Assembly: GCA_963681505.1 (NCBI GenBank)
Contig: OY811982.1
Location: forward strand, 754,693-818,692
Length of the DNA stretch: 64,000 nucleotides
Source of the DNA: Eunapius fragilis
Lineage: Eukaryota > Porifera > Demospongiae > Spongillida > Spongillidae
Direction: 5' to 3'
Shown here one piece after another: positions 31,092 to 43,500 of this stretch (position 1 is its first letter; each line of letters starts with the position of its first letter). The translations under genes and the position numbers were made by a program. The notes beneath the pieces are model-generated. The model searched no databases. It worked only from the letters and a program-made list of their open reading frames with translations, and was not told where the DNA came from.

Positions 31092-32927
31092 ATGTATGGC
31101 CGGGAGGGTACGTCAATGTTTGTCACTCCCGCATATGTAGGCTATAGTTACACCCAAGACTTGCTGAGTCTGAAGCGGATGTCCGTCTCGGTAGCAGCCG
31201 ACGGGGTTTCACAACTCATCACAGACTGCTCTACCCCACTCCGTGTAGGGAAGTGGGAGGTGGCCTTGGCTCACCATCCCGATCAGAGGTTCGCCTCGTT
31301 TGTCGTTGAGGGACTTAGACACGGCTTCCGCATCGGCTTCGGCGGGGGGTTCCCCCTCGTGTCATCGCCATGCAATATGCCGTCAGCAGCCGAGCAGGTC
31401 GCTGCCGTGGACAAGTACGTTGAGGGCGAGCTCGCGGCAAGGCGTTTTGTAGGCCCCTACGACCCAGCGTCGTGCCCCAATGTTCACGTCAATCGTGTGG
31501 GAGCCGTCCCGAAGGGCCACATCCCGGGCAAGTGGCGGATCATCACCGACCTCTCGTTCCCAGCACAGGGAAGCGTCAACGATGGAATCGATCCCGCCCT
31601 CTGCTCCTTGTCGTACGTGTCGGTTGACCAGGTCGCAGCGACGGCAGCCAAGTTGGGTCGGGGCGCGATCCTAGCGAAGGTCGACATTGAATCAGCATAT
31701 CGCCTAGTTCCCATTGATCCACGGGACAGGCCACTGATGGGCATTCGATGGAAGGGGAAGATCTATTGCGACTGCATGCTCCCATTTGGTCTCCGTTCCG
31801 CTCCCAAACTGTTTACGGCGGTCGCGGACGCCCTGGAGTGGGTGATACGCAATCAAGGCGGAGTAACCAGCGTTGCTCATTACTTGGACGACTTCATTGT
31901 CCTAGGCCGCCCGGAGTCCGATGAGTGTGCGAGTGGCTTACGGGCGTTGATGCAGACCTGCGATCATTTGGGAGTCCCGCTGGCGCAGGGGAAATCCGAG
32001 GGGCCATCGACCACCCTGACGTTTTTGGGCATTGAGATCAACACAGTTGCCTGCACTATTTCGCTCCCACAGCCGAAGCTCCAGCGCATCCGCGTTTTGC
32101 TGTTGGAGTGGGATGACAAAAAAGTATGTACGCGAAGGGAATTGGAGTCATTGGTTGGGCTTCTCAACCATGCCTGTAAGGTAGTGAGACCGGGCCGCCC
32201 CTTCCTACGCCGGATGATTGATCTGCTGTCGGTGTCGAAAGCTTCGTTTGCGCGAAGGCCGTTTCATCGGATTCGGCTAAACAGGGAGTTCAGATCCGAT
32301 CTGGCATGGTGGCGCACCTTTATCCGAGATTGGAATGGGGTGGGCTACATGCTAGGCCCGGATTCTCTCGTTCGCTGTCGCGTGTCGATCGCAACCGATG
32401 CCTCTGGCTCGTGGGGCTGTGCCGCTCACTGGGGCCCCCGCTGGTTTCAATTGCCGTGGGATGGTAAGTCCAGCGCTCTCCCGATCGCGGTGAAGGAACT
32501 CGTCCCGATCATTATAGCGGCCGCGGTGTGGGGTCCTGAGTGGAGACATGACACGGTAACATGTCGCTGCGATAACCAGACGGTGACCGCAGCCCTAGCG
32601 GCTCGTTCGAGCCGTAATACAAGCATGATGCACCTGCTTCGGTGTCTGTTCTTCATAGAGGCCGTGTTCGAGTTCAATCTAACTTGTGTACACCTTCCAG
32701 GTGTTGAGAACACAAGGGCAGATGCGCTGTCCCGCAATGATGTTGCTTCCTTTCGGTCTCAGGTACCTGGGGCCGATCAACACCCCCAACCACTGCCCAC
32801 GCAACTGGTGGAAGCGTTACTAAACCCCGAATTGGACTGGCTCTCAACGACTTGGAGGGATCTCTTCAGCTCTTTTTCCGGCAGGGTCTGGCCGAGTCAA
32901 CCCACCGCACCTATAGCTCAGGAATGA
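31092..32927 (+). CDS. Ngaro reverse transcriptase and RNase H
   Basis: 611 codons from the ATG at 31092. RT motifs appear in order: GKWRIITDLS, AILAKVDIESAYRLVPI (catalytic Asp), LPFGLRSAPKLF, AHYLDDFIVL (YLDD box) and LTFLGIEI. An RNase H-like part follows (IATDASGSWGCAAHW, KELVPIIIAA, CDNQTV, RADALSRND). This is the DIRS-order RT-RH without integrase. The 3' end overlaps the recombinase frame by 76 bases. The true start could be further upstream if gag and pol are spliced. All expected catalytic residues are present, so it appears intact. Confidence 0.9.
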   Translation: MYGREGTSMFVTPAYVGYSYTQDLLSLKRMSVSVAADGVSQLITDCSTPLRVGKWEVALAHHPDQRFASFVVEGLRHGFRIGFGGGFPLVSSPCNMPSAAEQVAAVDKYVEGELAARRFVGPYDPASCPNVHVNRVGAVPKGHIPGKWRIITDLSFPAQGSVNDGIDPALCSLSYVSVDQVAATAAKLGRGAILAKVDIESAYRLVPIDPRDRPLMGIRWKGKIYCDCMLPFGLRSAPKLFTAVADALEWVIRNQGGVTSVAHYLDDFIVLGRPESDECASGLRALMQTCDHLGVPLAQGKSEGPSTTLTFLGIEINTVACTISLPQPKLQRIRVLLLEWDDKKVCTRRELESLVGLLNHACKVVRPGRPFLRRMIDLLSVSKASFARRPFHRIRLNREFRSDLAWWRTFIRDWNGVGYMLGPDSLVRCRVSIATDASGSWGCAAHWGPRWFQLPWDGKSSALPIAVKELVPIIIAAAVWGPEWRHDTVTCRCDNQTVTAALAARSSRNTSMMHLLRCLFFIEAVFEFNLTCVHLPGVENTRADALSRNDVASFRSQVPGADQHPQPLPTQLVEALLNPELDWLSTTWRDLFSSFSGRVWPSQPTAPIAQE

Positions 32928-33838
32928 AGCGATTCCATGATTTCTGTGTCCGGTTTTCGGTCTGCTCCCCGTTCCCTGTCTCTGAAAAACTGCTGTGCTA
33001 TTTTAGTGTGTTTCTGGCAGATGAGAAACTCTCCTTCCCGACTATTAAAACGTACCTAGCGGCCGTGCGCGACGCACATATTTCTCTTGGCTTCCCTGAC
33101 CCTAGGTCGGCGGGAAGTATGCCACGCCTCGAGCGTATCCAGGCGGGCATCCGCCGAGTACAAGCCCTAAAGGGCCCTTCCAAAAGGGTCCGCCTTCCGA
33201 TCACCTTGGCTATCCTGGAGCGTCTGGGGGGCTACTGGTCAGCGAGGGCGGATGGCCAGGTGCACTGGGCAGTGGCTACGCTATGCTTCTTCGGGTTTTT
33301 CCGGTTGGGGGAGCTACTTTCGTCGGACGCATCATTGCCCCACTTAAGCTGGGGAGACGTGACCTACGATCACGCCTCCGAGCCGTCGATGATGAAGGTA
33401 CACCTGCGGTCATCCAAATGCGACCAGTACGGAAAAGGGGCCGATGTGTTTGTGGGAAAGACTGGCAACGCCCTATGCCCGGTTGCAGCCTGCCTAGCCT
33501 ACCTAACCGTCCGGGGCACGACGGAGCCCGGCGCCTTCTTTCTGAAGTCGGATCGCCGGCCACTGCTGAAACCCGTCTTCGTATCGGAGCTGCGTAAGGC
33601 GTTGGGAGCGCTTGGGCTACATCAGGCGGCATACGCTGGACACAGTTTCCGCATCGGTGCAGCTACGGCTGCGGCAGCAGCAGGAGTGGAGGACTCGACT
33701 ATCCAATTGATGGGAAGATGGAACAGTGCAGCCTTCCTTGGCTACATCAGAACTCCCGGCTCTCAGTTTGCGGCGATCACCTCGCGGATAGCACAGCTGT
33801 CGTGTCCGATGGGTGTCAGTAACCCGACTATGCATTGA
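32852..33838 (+). CDS. Ngaro tyrosine recombinase
   Basis: The frame opens with TTG at 32852, and the first ATG is at 32924, inside the expected core-binding domain. It may therefore be expressed through overlap with the RT frame. The N-terminal SAM-like part has QGLAESTHRTYSSGMKRF. The catalytic part shows Arg I in FGFFRLGELL, the H-x-x-R in AGHSFRIGAATAAAAAG, then LMGRWNSAAFLGYIR with the Trp and the nucleophile Tyr. It integrates a circular or linear DNA product by strand exchange, in keeping with the missing target duplication. It appears intact. Confidence 0.88.
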   Translation: MEGSLQLFFRQGLAESTHRTYSSGMKRFHDFCVRFSVCSPFPVSEKLLCYFSVFLADEKLSFPTIKTYLAAVRDAHISLGFPDPRSAGSMPRLERIQAGIRRVQALKGPSKRVRLPITLAILERLGGYWSARADGQVHWAVATLCFFGFFRLGELLSSDASLPHLSWGDVTYDHASEPSMMKVHLRSSKCDQYGKGADVFVGKTGNALCPVAACLAYLTVRGTTEPGAFFLKSDRRPLLKPVFVSELRKALGALGLHQAAYAGHSFRIGAATAAAAAGVEDSTIQLMGRWNSAAFLGYIRTPGSQFAAITSRIAQLSCPMGVSNPTMH

Positions 33839-33935
33839 TTATTGCCAGCCGTGCTATTCATGTATACGCATGTAACTGTCACAATTTGTCATTACTCCTT
33901 GGGGGCTGTGTGTGTCTCGGCTTGCCTCGACCCCT

Positions 33936-34096
33936 GGGCAGGGGATCCGCCCACCATCCGACAAGGTAGGGGCGGATCCTCACACACCCCCCTCACGCCC
34001 CCAGCCCGTTCACGGGGGAGGGGGCGTTACCCTGACGCCCGCCAAAAGTTACACCGTATGAGTTCGGCCCATCGCGCGTCCCCCGTAGAGAATTAA
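33936..34096 (+). repeat. Ngaro split direct repeat B1
   Basis: 161 bases, GGGCAGGGGATCCGCCCACC to GAGAATTAA; repeated as B2. Confidence 0.92.
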
Positions 34097-34238
34097 ATGA
34101 AGGTTAAAGTAGTTAACCGCAGTTAATGGCAAGGGGGTGTACCCCGACGTGACCGCCGGGCGTGACGTTTGAGTATATTGATGCGGCGCCGGGCGGCTAA
34201 GCCACGTGTTCTCGCGTCGGCACCCGCGTTGTCAGTTC
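34097..34238 (+). repeat. Ngaro split direct repeat A2
   Basis: 142 bases matching A1, directly abutting B1. Confidence 0.92.
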
Positions 34239-34299
34239 CCCACCTCCCCGCCCAGCGATCCTCTAGGTCTCCATCGTCTTTGACGATGTTGCACAGTTG

Positions 34300-34460
34300 G
34301 GGCAGGGGATCCGCCCACCATCCGACAAGGTAGGGGCGGATCCTCACACACCCCCCTCACGCCCCCAGCCCGTTCACGGGGGAGGGGGCGTTACCCTGAC
34401 GCCCGCCAAAAGTTACACCGTATGAGTTCGGCCCATCGCGCGTCCCCCGTAGAGAATTAA
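34300..34460 (+). repeat. Ngaro split direct repeat B2 (right end)
   Basis: 161 bases matching B1. The LINE resumes at 34461 with CTGTTGAACATG. Confidence 0.92.
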
Positions 34461-35095
34461 CTGTTGAACATGCACTGTCATGCCCTAAGGGAGGGTATCC
34501 ATCAATCAGACACAACGAAATCAGAGACTTAACAGCTGCTCTCTTGTCAGAAGTGTGCCACAATGTATCAACAGAGCCTCCTCTACAACCCATAACAGGT
34601 GAGGTCATGAGTGGACTCTCAGCGAATATACAGGATGGTGCGCGATTGGATATTGCAGCAGATGGATTTTGGGGGAGTCGGTTTGAAAGGGCATTTTTTG
34701 ATGTAAAGGTTTTTAATCCTTACGCCCCCTCAAATCAAAAGACTCCTTTATCCGCATGCTACCGTAGCCATGAAAACGAGAAAAAGAGGAAATATGACCA
34801 ACGCATTCGTGAAATTGAACATGCCTCTTTCACTCCACTTATTCTCTCTTGCACTGGTGGCCTTGGGCCTCAAGCCACAACAAGCTATAAGCGTCTGGCC
34901 TCTCTGCTATCTGCCAAATGGTATCGGGCCTATAGCCTAACCATCATGTGGTTGAGATGCCGCCTTGCCTATTCATTGCTGCGAAGTTCAGTTATGTGCA
35001 TTCGAGGGGCACGCTCTCACCTTGGCCATTATATGTCTGCTACACAACCCCCTCTTGACCTAGTGTCAAGGGAAGCCCTTCTACTTGAACCATAA
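34461..35095 (+). pseudogene. LINE family A copy 2, C-terminal endonuclease part
   Basis: Continues the LINE after the Ngaro. It has a C-H-C cluster remnant, then MSEVCHNVSTEPPLQPITGE, DGARLDIAADGFWGSRFERA and FFDVKVFNPYAPSN. R-L-D and D-V-K give a plausible PD-(D/E)XK active site. The tail (CYRSHENEKKRKYDQRIREI, then CRLAYSLLRSSVMCIRGARS) is intact to the stop at 35095. The open frame from 34544 suggests this half is young. Only the C-terminal third of the protein exists here. Confidence 0.75.
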
Positions 35096-35099
35096 ATTT

Positions 35100-36300
35100 T
35101 GATATTTTGTTTCCTTTTCATTTATGTGTATAGTTGCTTACTAATATAATAAAAATACTATACACAATTGTCTACGCGTAGACTGATTTAACATTATTGT
35201 CTGTCTCAGTTCATAAGAGAGTTAGGAAAAGTTCGAAAAAATAAAAAAATTACTGCAGAAGGCACCAAAACGGATGTAGCACTAATTTACACTTATTATT
35301 AACTCTCAATTCAAATAAGTATTGTGGTTTGTGGCAGAGAATGATAATTGGACGGAAGCATACAACTAAACAATCCAAGAAACTCCCCCCAAAAACGGGT
35401 AGTATCGCGAAATGTCAACATGATGTTCTCAAAGCTATAACTCTGTTCAGCAATAGCTTTTTGAAACTGAAACAAAAAGAAAGTAGGAGTAATACCATTA
35501 CTTTTGAACATGCATTCCAATTTTGAATCGTATAAAGGAATTATGAATTACATGTGTTTGTAGGCATTAAACTCAAATATCGTAAAAACAAAATGACAGA
35601 TATATGAGTATACATTGGTGTGAGACTATCACATACCACTGACAAGATACAGATCTCCAAAGTAGTACAAACTCTCTTAGTACTTGAGACAGACAATAAT
35701 ACGTTTTGCTAACTCTGATTTAAGTATCAGGACCTACGTTAGTAGGTCCTATGTAGGATTTGAAGTGTGATGAATACGATTAGAAAAACACTATTGCCGT
35801 TGCACCGTAGAATCAGTTGGACTTTAGCGGGCGTATTTGGATACAGCCAACAATTACCTACAATGTAATAAAACTGCCGACGCTTAGAAAGCTCAGACAA
35901 TAGAGATAACGCTCTCTCGTTCCCACACTCGAACCTGAAAAAAAGTTTCTCCTTCCGGATCTGATAAGATAAGATTTGCTCGGATAAGAGGTTTATTGCA
36001 TTGCATCTTTGTCACGATTGAAGTATAATGTTAGCCGTTATGCGGAAGCACTAGAACCAACAAGTTAGAAACTTAATGTCGAGTTGGATTTGTTTTATTA
36101 TGTTAGTAACGAGAGTTATGCTTGACACAAATTTCAATCTCTAGCAAACTTAGTTTGTTAGCACAGCCCACAACAGATTTTATCGGCCTTTGGAGGACAT
36201 AAAAGTGGGCGGGTACGTGTGGTTAAACACGTTCTATATTTCATATAGTGCGCTATTACAGTTTTTGTCACGGTTGTACGGTGTACCAAAGCTTGACGTG
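35100..36300. other. No gene recognised
   Basis: LINE 3' sequence at first, then AT-rich DNA with a short palindrome (GGACCTACGTTAGTAGGTCC, 35730-35749). A GC box-like GTGGGCGGG at about 36205-36213 lies upstream of the 36321 ATG. Confidence 0.45.
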
Positions 36301-36320
36301 TCTGGTTTGTTTTCTTCAAA

Positions 36321-36530
36321 ATGCCGTCACGTCGTCGCTCGCGAAGAGAAATGAATCGCTCAAAGAAGATCGCAAAGTTAAATGATGACTGTTGTGTTGG
36401 CGAGTCGCAAGATATTGAGGAGCGTGACAGTTTTCAAGAAGCGCATGAAAACAAGAAGACTTGCGATAGGAAGCACTACAAAGCCGATCCTGAGAGTAAG
36501 AAGGATAGCATGAAGGCCCAATGCATGTGA
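36321..36530 (+). CDS. Short basic ORF, possible first exon
   Basis: 69 codons from ATG: MPSRRRSRREMNRSKKIAKL, then SQDIEERDSFQEAHENKKTC and HYKADPESKKDSMKAQCM. The YKADPESKK-like unit resembles repeats at the start of some sponge and Helitron-associated proteins, but one unit is too little to assign. A GC-box-like sequence lies about 110 bases upstream. The frame ends at TGA and no downstream exon was identified. Confidence 0.3.
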   Translation: MPSRRRSRREMNRSKKIAKLNDDCCVGESQDIEERDSFQEAHENKKTCDRKHYKADPESKKDSMKAQCM

Positions 36531-36657
36531 GCAGATCAAACGGTCTCTTGTGCTACGATAGAGTATGATTCTAAGGTTGCCCAATACATGCCTCAATATG
36601 CATATATACTTCCTCCTTCGTTTATTCTCATGCATAAAAATGTGTGAAACAAGATAC

Positions 36658-36940
36658 AAAATTTTAATTAAAATAAAATTGGTGATGTAGGATTTGTAGA
36701 CAGCAATTGAGTAAAAAGTAAGGAAACAAGGAATTACGGATATTAGGCATTCATTTAATTATAAATATTACAGACCTACATTATTTAGCAAATCTACCTC
36801 CCTGAAATTCTGTGCTAAATGTAGGTATGTAATATTTATAATTAAATGAATGCCTAATATCCGTAATTCCTTGTTTCCTTACTTTTTACTCAATTGCTGT
36901 CTACAAATCCTACATCACCAATTTTATTTGAATTAAATTT
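36658..36940. repeat. Near-perfect long inverted repeat
   Basis: Arms of about 125-130 bases (about 36658-36790 and 36813-36940) pair with only a few differences around a loop of about 22 bases. They include GGTGATGTAGGATTTGTAGA and its complement. It has no terminal motif I recognise. It could be a young foldback MITE or an inverted duplication. Confidence 0.85.
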
Positions 36941-37271
36941 TTATATCTTGTACATGTTTGATGATCAGAGTACCAGTATATACAGCTTTATTGCTTTGCG
37001 TACTTACCTGCTCTGTAGAAATGTGATTGTATGCACCACAAGGGAAAGTTTCAATTCTATCCACTTCTGTATCAGTAACCTACAGAGCACGAGCAGGAAA
37101 CATAATCATATATACCCTGACAATAATGGGCGTGTATAAGAGGCTGCATGCATCTCTGCACCGTTCTAAGCCTCACATAGTCATAGTACTTTACATGTAG
37201 AAAAGTAAAGTGATCTATCAATCCAGTCATTCTGATCACAATAGAGTGGTGGAACCTGTGACAATGAGCAC

Positions 37272-38776
37272 CTAATGCTTAAAATACCAAAGGCTTCTTT
37301 TCACCTGTACTGGTTGTGTAATCTCATCCTGTGTACACGGTACATATATGTTGGATGTGTCAGCTGCTGAAATGTCTAGATATCCAGACATTATCTGTAG
37401 AGCCTTTGAGATGTTAGAGCCAATCTTGGTAAATTTTGGCCTGTCCTCAGGGTCAGAATCCCAACACTTCAATATCAGGTAGTACCTGAAATAGCACAAC
37501 TTAAGGTGCATGAAGCTCATATTTGACAGTGTTTATGTGTGTTTGCATGTCTGTGTGCGTGCATATGTATACGTTGTGCATGTTGAGTGCATATGTGTTA
37601 TACTAACATTGTATCAGAACAAGCTGCATTTTCAGGCTTCTCCAGTCTCCTTCCTCTCCCTAGAAACGTTGGTAGTTCACTTGGGCCCACACCAGGGTAG
37701 GGGATTTTGCCACATGTGAATATCTCCCAGCATGTCACACCAAATGACCACTGAAGGAATTTTATCACATGCATGGTTAGTGCATATGGTGCATGGTTTA
37801 ATCACTGTTCTAAAGACTCACTACATCAGTCTTCTCATTGAAGACTCCATCATGAAAGCTCTCTGGGGCCAGCCATTTGAATGGTAGTCTCACCCCTGAG
37901 GATCCCTTGTCCAGTCTGAAGTACCCTGTCCTGTACACATCTTCTGACAGACCAAAGTCTCCCACTTTAAGTACACCATCTCCATCAATCCTGTACAAAC
38001 CTCCATTACCACTATTTACATCACACATCATCACTCCCTCACATGCAGTTTCTTGCTGCTAGGTCTCTGTGTACAAACTTCTTCTCAGCAAGGTATTCCA
38101 TCCCCTGTGCTATCTCATAACACATCTTCATTAAGAGCTTCTGGGATGTGTGGAGCTGTATAGATACCAATGACATGGAAATTTGTGGTACATGTAAAAA
38201 GTAATAATCTCACTATTTCATCATCTGCCTCTTCAGAGATGATAAGGGAAGACCTGTTGGTCTTGAGGTATGAGAGAAGACTTCCATTAGCCATGAAGGG
38301 CATCACCATGGAGAGAGTGTGATTGGCATCAAAGGACACTCCTATCAAGGTCATCACATGGGGGTGGTGGAAGTCTTGCATCTTCAGGATTTCACCCATC
38401 ATACTGGAGAGGTCATTTATTGTGAAGAGACCTACAGGGGCAATTCATCTGATGAAGGAAGCATTACCACTAAAGACTTCACCTTTCAAAGTCTTGACAG
38501 CCACCAGTTCAAGTTCAACCAGTGTGTTCACCTGAAGGAGATGTGCTCTGTACACCACTCCAAATTCACCTTTTTCATAGCATATGGAATGATGTGGGGA
38601 AGAACATCACATTATAGAACAGTGTGGAAGGAATGTCACATGAAAGAGAGGGTAAGTTGAGTTACCTTCTCCAATGGTATTCAGAACATGGATCTGATCA
38701 CTGGAGATGATGGTTCCTGTGTACTGACTCAGGAAATCTGTAGCAGCATGACCACTAACAGCTGGTGATGGGTCTC
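37272..38776 (-). CDS. Tyrosine kinase domain exons of the receptor
   Basis: Seven exons encode the kinase. The glycine loop is split over exons as TIGEG + [10 protein letters not shown]. The ATP-binding lysine is in VAVKTLKG and the helix-C glutamate probably in [11 protein letters not shown]. The catalytic loop is [11 protein letters not shown], followed by [36 protein letters not shown] and [26 protein letters not shown] closes the C-lobe. All invariant residues are present, so it should be active. HRDLAARN and PFKWLAPE are tyrosine-kinase types. The short tail has YLDI and IYVPC, possible SH2 docking sites. Introns here are 36 to about 120 bases (for example 37991-38042, 52 bases). Confidence 0.9.
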
Positions 38777-40547
38777 CTTCAATTGAAAGAAATGTACTTT
38801 ACAATGCAATACACTGTGATGCAGTAACTAATAATCTTAATTAGTATTGGCTGCATGTATATAGTTCCGTCACAAACCAGGTAGATGGTGTAAATCAGCA
38901 CAACATCATCTAGTTATTAAAACATGGGACAAACAAATTTGATTCCTACAGCATTCAATCACTTTATCTCAACATTGTATCTATAGAGTTGATACATCAC
39001 AACCTGGTCATGAATTTATGATGCATCTTTTTGATTAAATTAACAACCTAACAGACCAACTATATAATAACATTCAACACATAAAATTACAATATTAACT
39101 TTGGTTTGTGACAATATTGCTCTTCCTATACATCTGGTCAAGGAGAGGTTGAGTTTGCTAATGATTTCAAATACAAGCCAGCTCATGGATTGAGCTGATC
39201 CAATGACAAGCCTGGTACATGTAGCTAGACATCAAAATGTGTCCTTTTTTTGCTCCAAGTGCCATTAGTCTCTACCCCAGGTGGACACATACCCATCCCA
39301 GCTCATTACACCTGCTGGTATCATGCCTGCAGGGCTTCTGCTGCTTGTGCTGTGGAGCCAGATGTGGGGGCTTGTCTGACTCAGTGATGCAGTGGAGGGG
39401 GAAGATGAGAAAATCTCAAACCAAAACACCAGTGAGGCAAGGATGTTAGAATCCATATCTACATTGACACCTGGTGGCAGGACTCTACAAAGATGTCCCA
39501 AAGATTAGCCTCTCTAAAAGGCTGTTATGTGTCCACAACAGAGCCAAAGAGAATGGTGTTTCTGTAAGGTCCAAAGCACAACACGTGACAAAACATCCCT
39601 CCACAGCCACAGCCACATCAAACGTCTGTAAAAGGGTCAGAGGACATGCTTCATCAACTTCTAGACTTGGAGGTCAAAGTGAATGGTACTGGATGAAGTC
39701 TTCATCATGCTGCCTAACATTGGTGAGAGGTCATTCCCTCAAGCGGCTATGCTCATTATTATATTCATAACTTTTTGGGGTGCAGTGGGTATGTATTCAT
39801 TATAAATTGTATTGATCTATATATCAAACATTGACTATAGGAACATCATACTCTCCTCAATTAACTGAACATCATTCTGGGAAATGTATTCTCTGGCCTG
39901 GTAAGCCATTTTCTCCTCCTTACGCCTGTTGTCCTTATGACAGGTCTACACAGCTAGGGACAGTACAATATGCAAGTTACATCTGGATAGTTGTGACAGC
40001 ATGAGTGAGTTTAGACAACACTGCTCCTTGTCATATTGATGAATGGCCAACCATTAGGGGCTGTCCCTGCCCAATGAATACATTTCCCAGATAAAGGGGG
40101 GAATGATCCAATATTAGGATTGGCCATGAACCAATATGAATATTCTACACTTGGCACATCACAAAGAAAAATAAACACAACACTTGCTCACACACACACA
40201 CATATGCATATGTGCATTCATACACACACAATTACGCACATGCTTACCTCTCTTGTTTTCTTCAGCCAGTGTCTTCATCTGCATCATCAGAACATCCATC
40301 TGACTCTTCATCACAGATTCCCTTCTGCGGACAATCAAAATGATGGCCACGATGAGGAGAATGAGGCTGACTCCACCCCCTGCCACACCCCCTGCCACCC
40401 CGGCTACTGGAAACTGGGACGCAGTACTTGTCACAAATGTGATACTACCAGGTGTATAGGACAGGAACCTGCCCACTGATACCACTACCTGAGGAGAACA
40501 AGGGTACATGTATGTGCACACAACACACACATACACACACATACACA

Positions 40548-40578
<31 letters not shown>

Positions 40579-43500
40579 TGTACACGGATGAATTAAACTG
40601 ATTTTCGATTGCAAAGCCAAACCTCATTAGATGGTGTTTGTCTCTTCTTAGTGGAACCAGTGGACACTGCAGAGAGGTTTTGGGGAGGCTGACAGGATAG
40701 AACCTAGTGGAACATTAAAGGTGACATGGGTCTGGGCACTGGGTCATATGAGGTTCCTCACGGTATCAGTAGTAGTTCCCAGGTCTATTGCACATCTCTC
40801 TCCTCCAACTGTCACCATGATCTCAGAGAGGACATCAACACTCATGATGTTCATACCCTGACATAAGGGGATCACATGACCATCACATCTATCACTTTTA
40901 TGGCTACCATGTCTCTTACATTGATCCTTATGATCCTAACTATAGAACCAATCATCTGGGTGAGGTCATCTTTATTGATTGATGTGAAGACAGGATATGG
41001 GACCACTCCAATCTTCAGAGGGTCTCCAACTGATCCAGGAGCTCCATCCATCATAATGGTGTAGTTGATACCAGGGAAGAGGTACACACCTGGTCCACTG
41101 AGATCTGAACCCAGGGGTGGGGCATAACACTTGAGAGTGGTGAATGTCTGGTTACATAGGGATTCCTGAGATGGAGGAAGAGGATGGTGGAGAAACATAA
41201 CATAACGTAGTGCTTGTTAGCCATGGTGGTTCATAGCATCGTACCTTCATCATTCCATTTGTTATGAACTGGAAGGTAGCCTTCTGGGTAACATTGAGGT
41301 ATGCTCCAGTGAAGGTCAGAATGATACCTCCACTGGGGAAGAATGAACATCAAGCAATAGTATAACCATGATGTTATCTGGTTATGACTTACATTGGTAT
41401 GGTCCTAACAGGAGACACTGAAGTGTAATTAGGGTTGTTTGTGTATTCAAAGGTGACTCCAGTGTTGGTGGTCACTTCACTGTCAATGTAGACTGTCACC
41501 AAACCAACTCCTGTAACATTCTGTGCAGATGATGTGCATGTGACCTGTGTGAGTGATGACTGTCTGTGGAGGTGTACAACAGTGGTCATGGACACATCAT
41601 GGTGGGTGGAAACCTTCAACTCACAATATGACACACACAGCTCCATTCAGTAGTACTCCTTTCACTCCATTACCAACATTCAGGAACATTCCTCCAATCA
41701 CAACATTAGTACCTCCTGACATTGGTCCTGACTTTGGAGATACTGAAGAGATGGATGGCCTAACATATTTGTACTGGAGGTTGGGTTGTGCTGTTGCCAT
41801 GGCACCAGATCTATTTATGAGTACACTAAATGATACATTCTGTTGCATTCCTCCAGAGGCGTATGCTCCAGTGACACACACAACCTGTATCCCTGGTATG
41901 TACCCATCTGACTGTACCATACAGGACACTAATCCCACAGTCACACTAACAATGTCCCCAACTGTCACTCCAAGGTTAGTGCCTGTGATGGTCAGTCTTG
42001 TCCCTCCTTCAAATGGACCAGAGGATGGAGAGACATAGCTCAACACAGGAGAGGGACATTGGTTAGGTGTGTTGAGAAATGTTGAAGAGCAGATATCTGG
42101 TACAACACAGCTGATACCATTACACCATCCACAGTCATACCCAGTACCAATGTTGACAGCCAGGCAGGAGGTACACACAGGAGCAGAGAATGCAGAACAG
42201 TCATACAGTATCACTGAACATGAGGGTGGAATGTTAAGGTCAAAACTAAACACCCATGTCCTCACCTTGGATGACTCCAAAAGGATCAATTGGGTACATA
42301 ACTGTACCACTGTTGGTCCAAATAAGACTGATATTAGCTACCATAGCAGAGGTTCGAACAGGAAGGGAGATCTGGGGGGAGAGAGGGTAGCCATCTTGAT
42401 AGAGGAGATGACATCACCCCTCTCCTCACCTGAGCTGCAGTATACATACACATAATGGAGGTATTACTGATGTAGCTGGTAGGTAGAGAGAAAATGGCTC
42501 CATTTTGGAGTGTAATGCGACATGTGTATGTGTATCCACTGTTCTGCAAATCAGAGGAGTTTCAATTGTGACCATTCAACCTATTGCATTCCATACCAGT
42601 GGGGGAAGGTTCTTTGTGTTCAACACCAGTCCTCTACTGACTGTCACAGGTAACACATAGGTACCATTGAGTTGAGATGGACACACATCTAAATATGTTT
42701 GAATACCAGCTGGGTTCACCTGCAGCTGATGATGTAATGGTCATACAAATTCACTGAAGAGACATCTCAACTCACAGAGATGACATTAGTACAAGATGAG
42801 GTCACTGCAGTACATCTCTTCTCCACATTACACCACACACACACACCATCACTCTGGAGACAGCTGCTACAACTGTTGGGATAAATACATTCAATGGTCC
42901 TTTTAGGTCATCGTATGGGTGCTGTGACTTTTAGGTCATAGCACCTATACACCCCCCAGCACCCATAGACCCCATCACCCATACACCCCAGCACCCATAC
43001 GCCCCAGCACCCATACACCTCAGCACCCATACACCCCAGCACCCATTACACCCCAGCACCCATACACCCCAGCACCCATACACATCAGCACCCATACATC
43101 CCAGCACCCATATAAGTATAAGCACCTGAGCATACAATACCTTGTGGCTGCAGCACAGTTGTATGTAGTCAGTTTAGTAGTAGCAAATGGAATGTTTAGA
43201 CTTGAACTGCCAAAGCCAACATTCACCACTGGAAATTAAAGATATCGTCACATCACATGACCATCATGTGCACTGTGATAGAGTCCGTTATCGCGCCCAC
43301 GACGCTCGCCGTATTGCGCCCAGGATACTTCAACTTATTCTCTTCTCAATTGCACAGCGTGTACATATTTATACGCGACTAAGGTTGAGAACCTTACACC
43401 TCTCTATGGAGAGTGCGTAACAATTACATAAACTATGCACACCAACAATAATGTTCTGAATCACTTGAATAGGGGTTGCTCCCGCCCGACATTCAGCGTG

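Larger units (their letters stand above)
29155..34460 (+). mobile_element. Complete Ngaro-type tyrosine-recombinase retrotransposon
   Basis: Structure is A1 (29155-29296), coding region, B1 (33936-34096), A2 (34097-34238), 61 bases, B2 (34300-34460). A1 and A2 are both 142 bases; B1 and B2 are both 161 bases. These are the split direct repeats that define Ngaro elements. It encodes gag, RT-RNase H and a tyrosine recombinase, and no DDE integrase. It lies inside LINE A copy 2 with no target duplication. The related LINE at 26339/26340 shows the uninterrupted target (CACTTTT then CTGTT). The element is much more GC-rich than its surroundings. Confidence 0.93.

Noticed and set aside
39237-39770. 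Frames of 70-98 codons in the receptor intron
   Set aside because: No conserved motif and no splice signals keep them in frame with the receptor.
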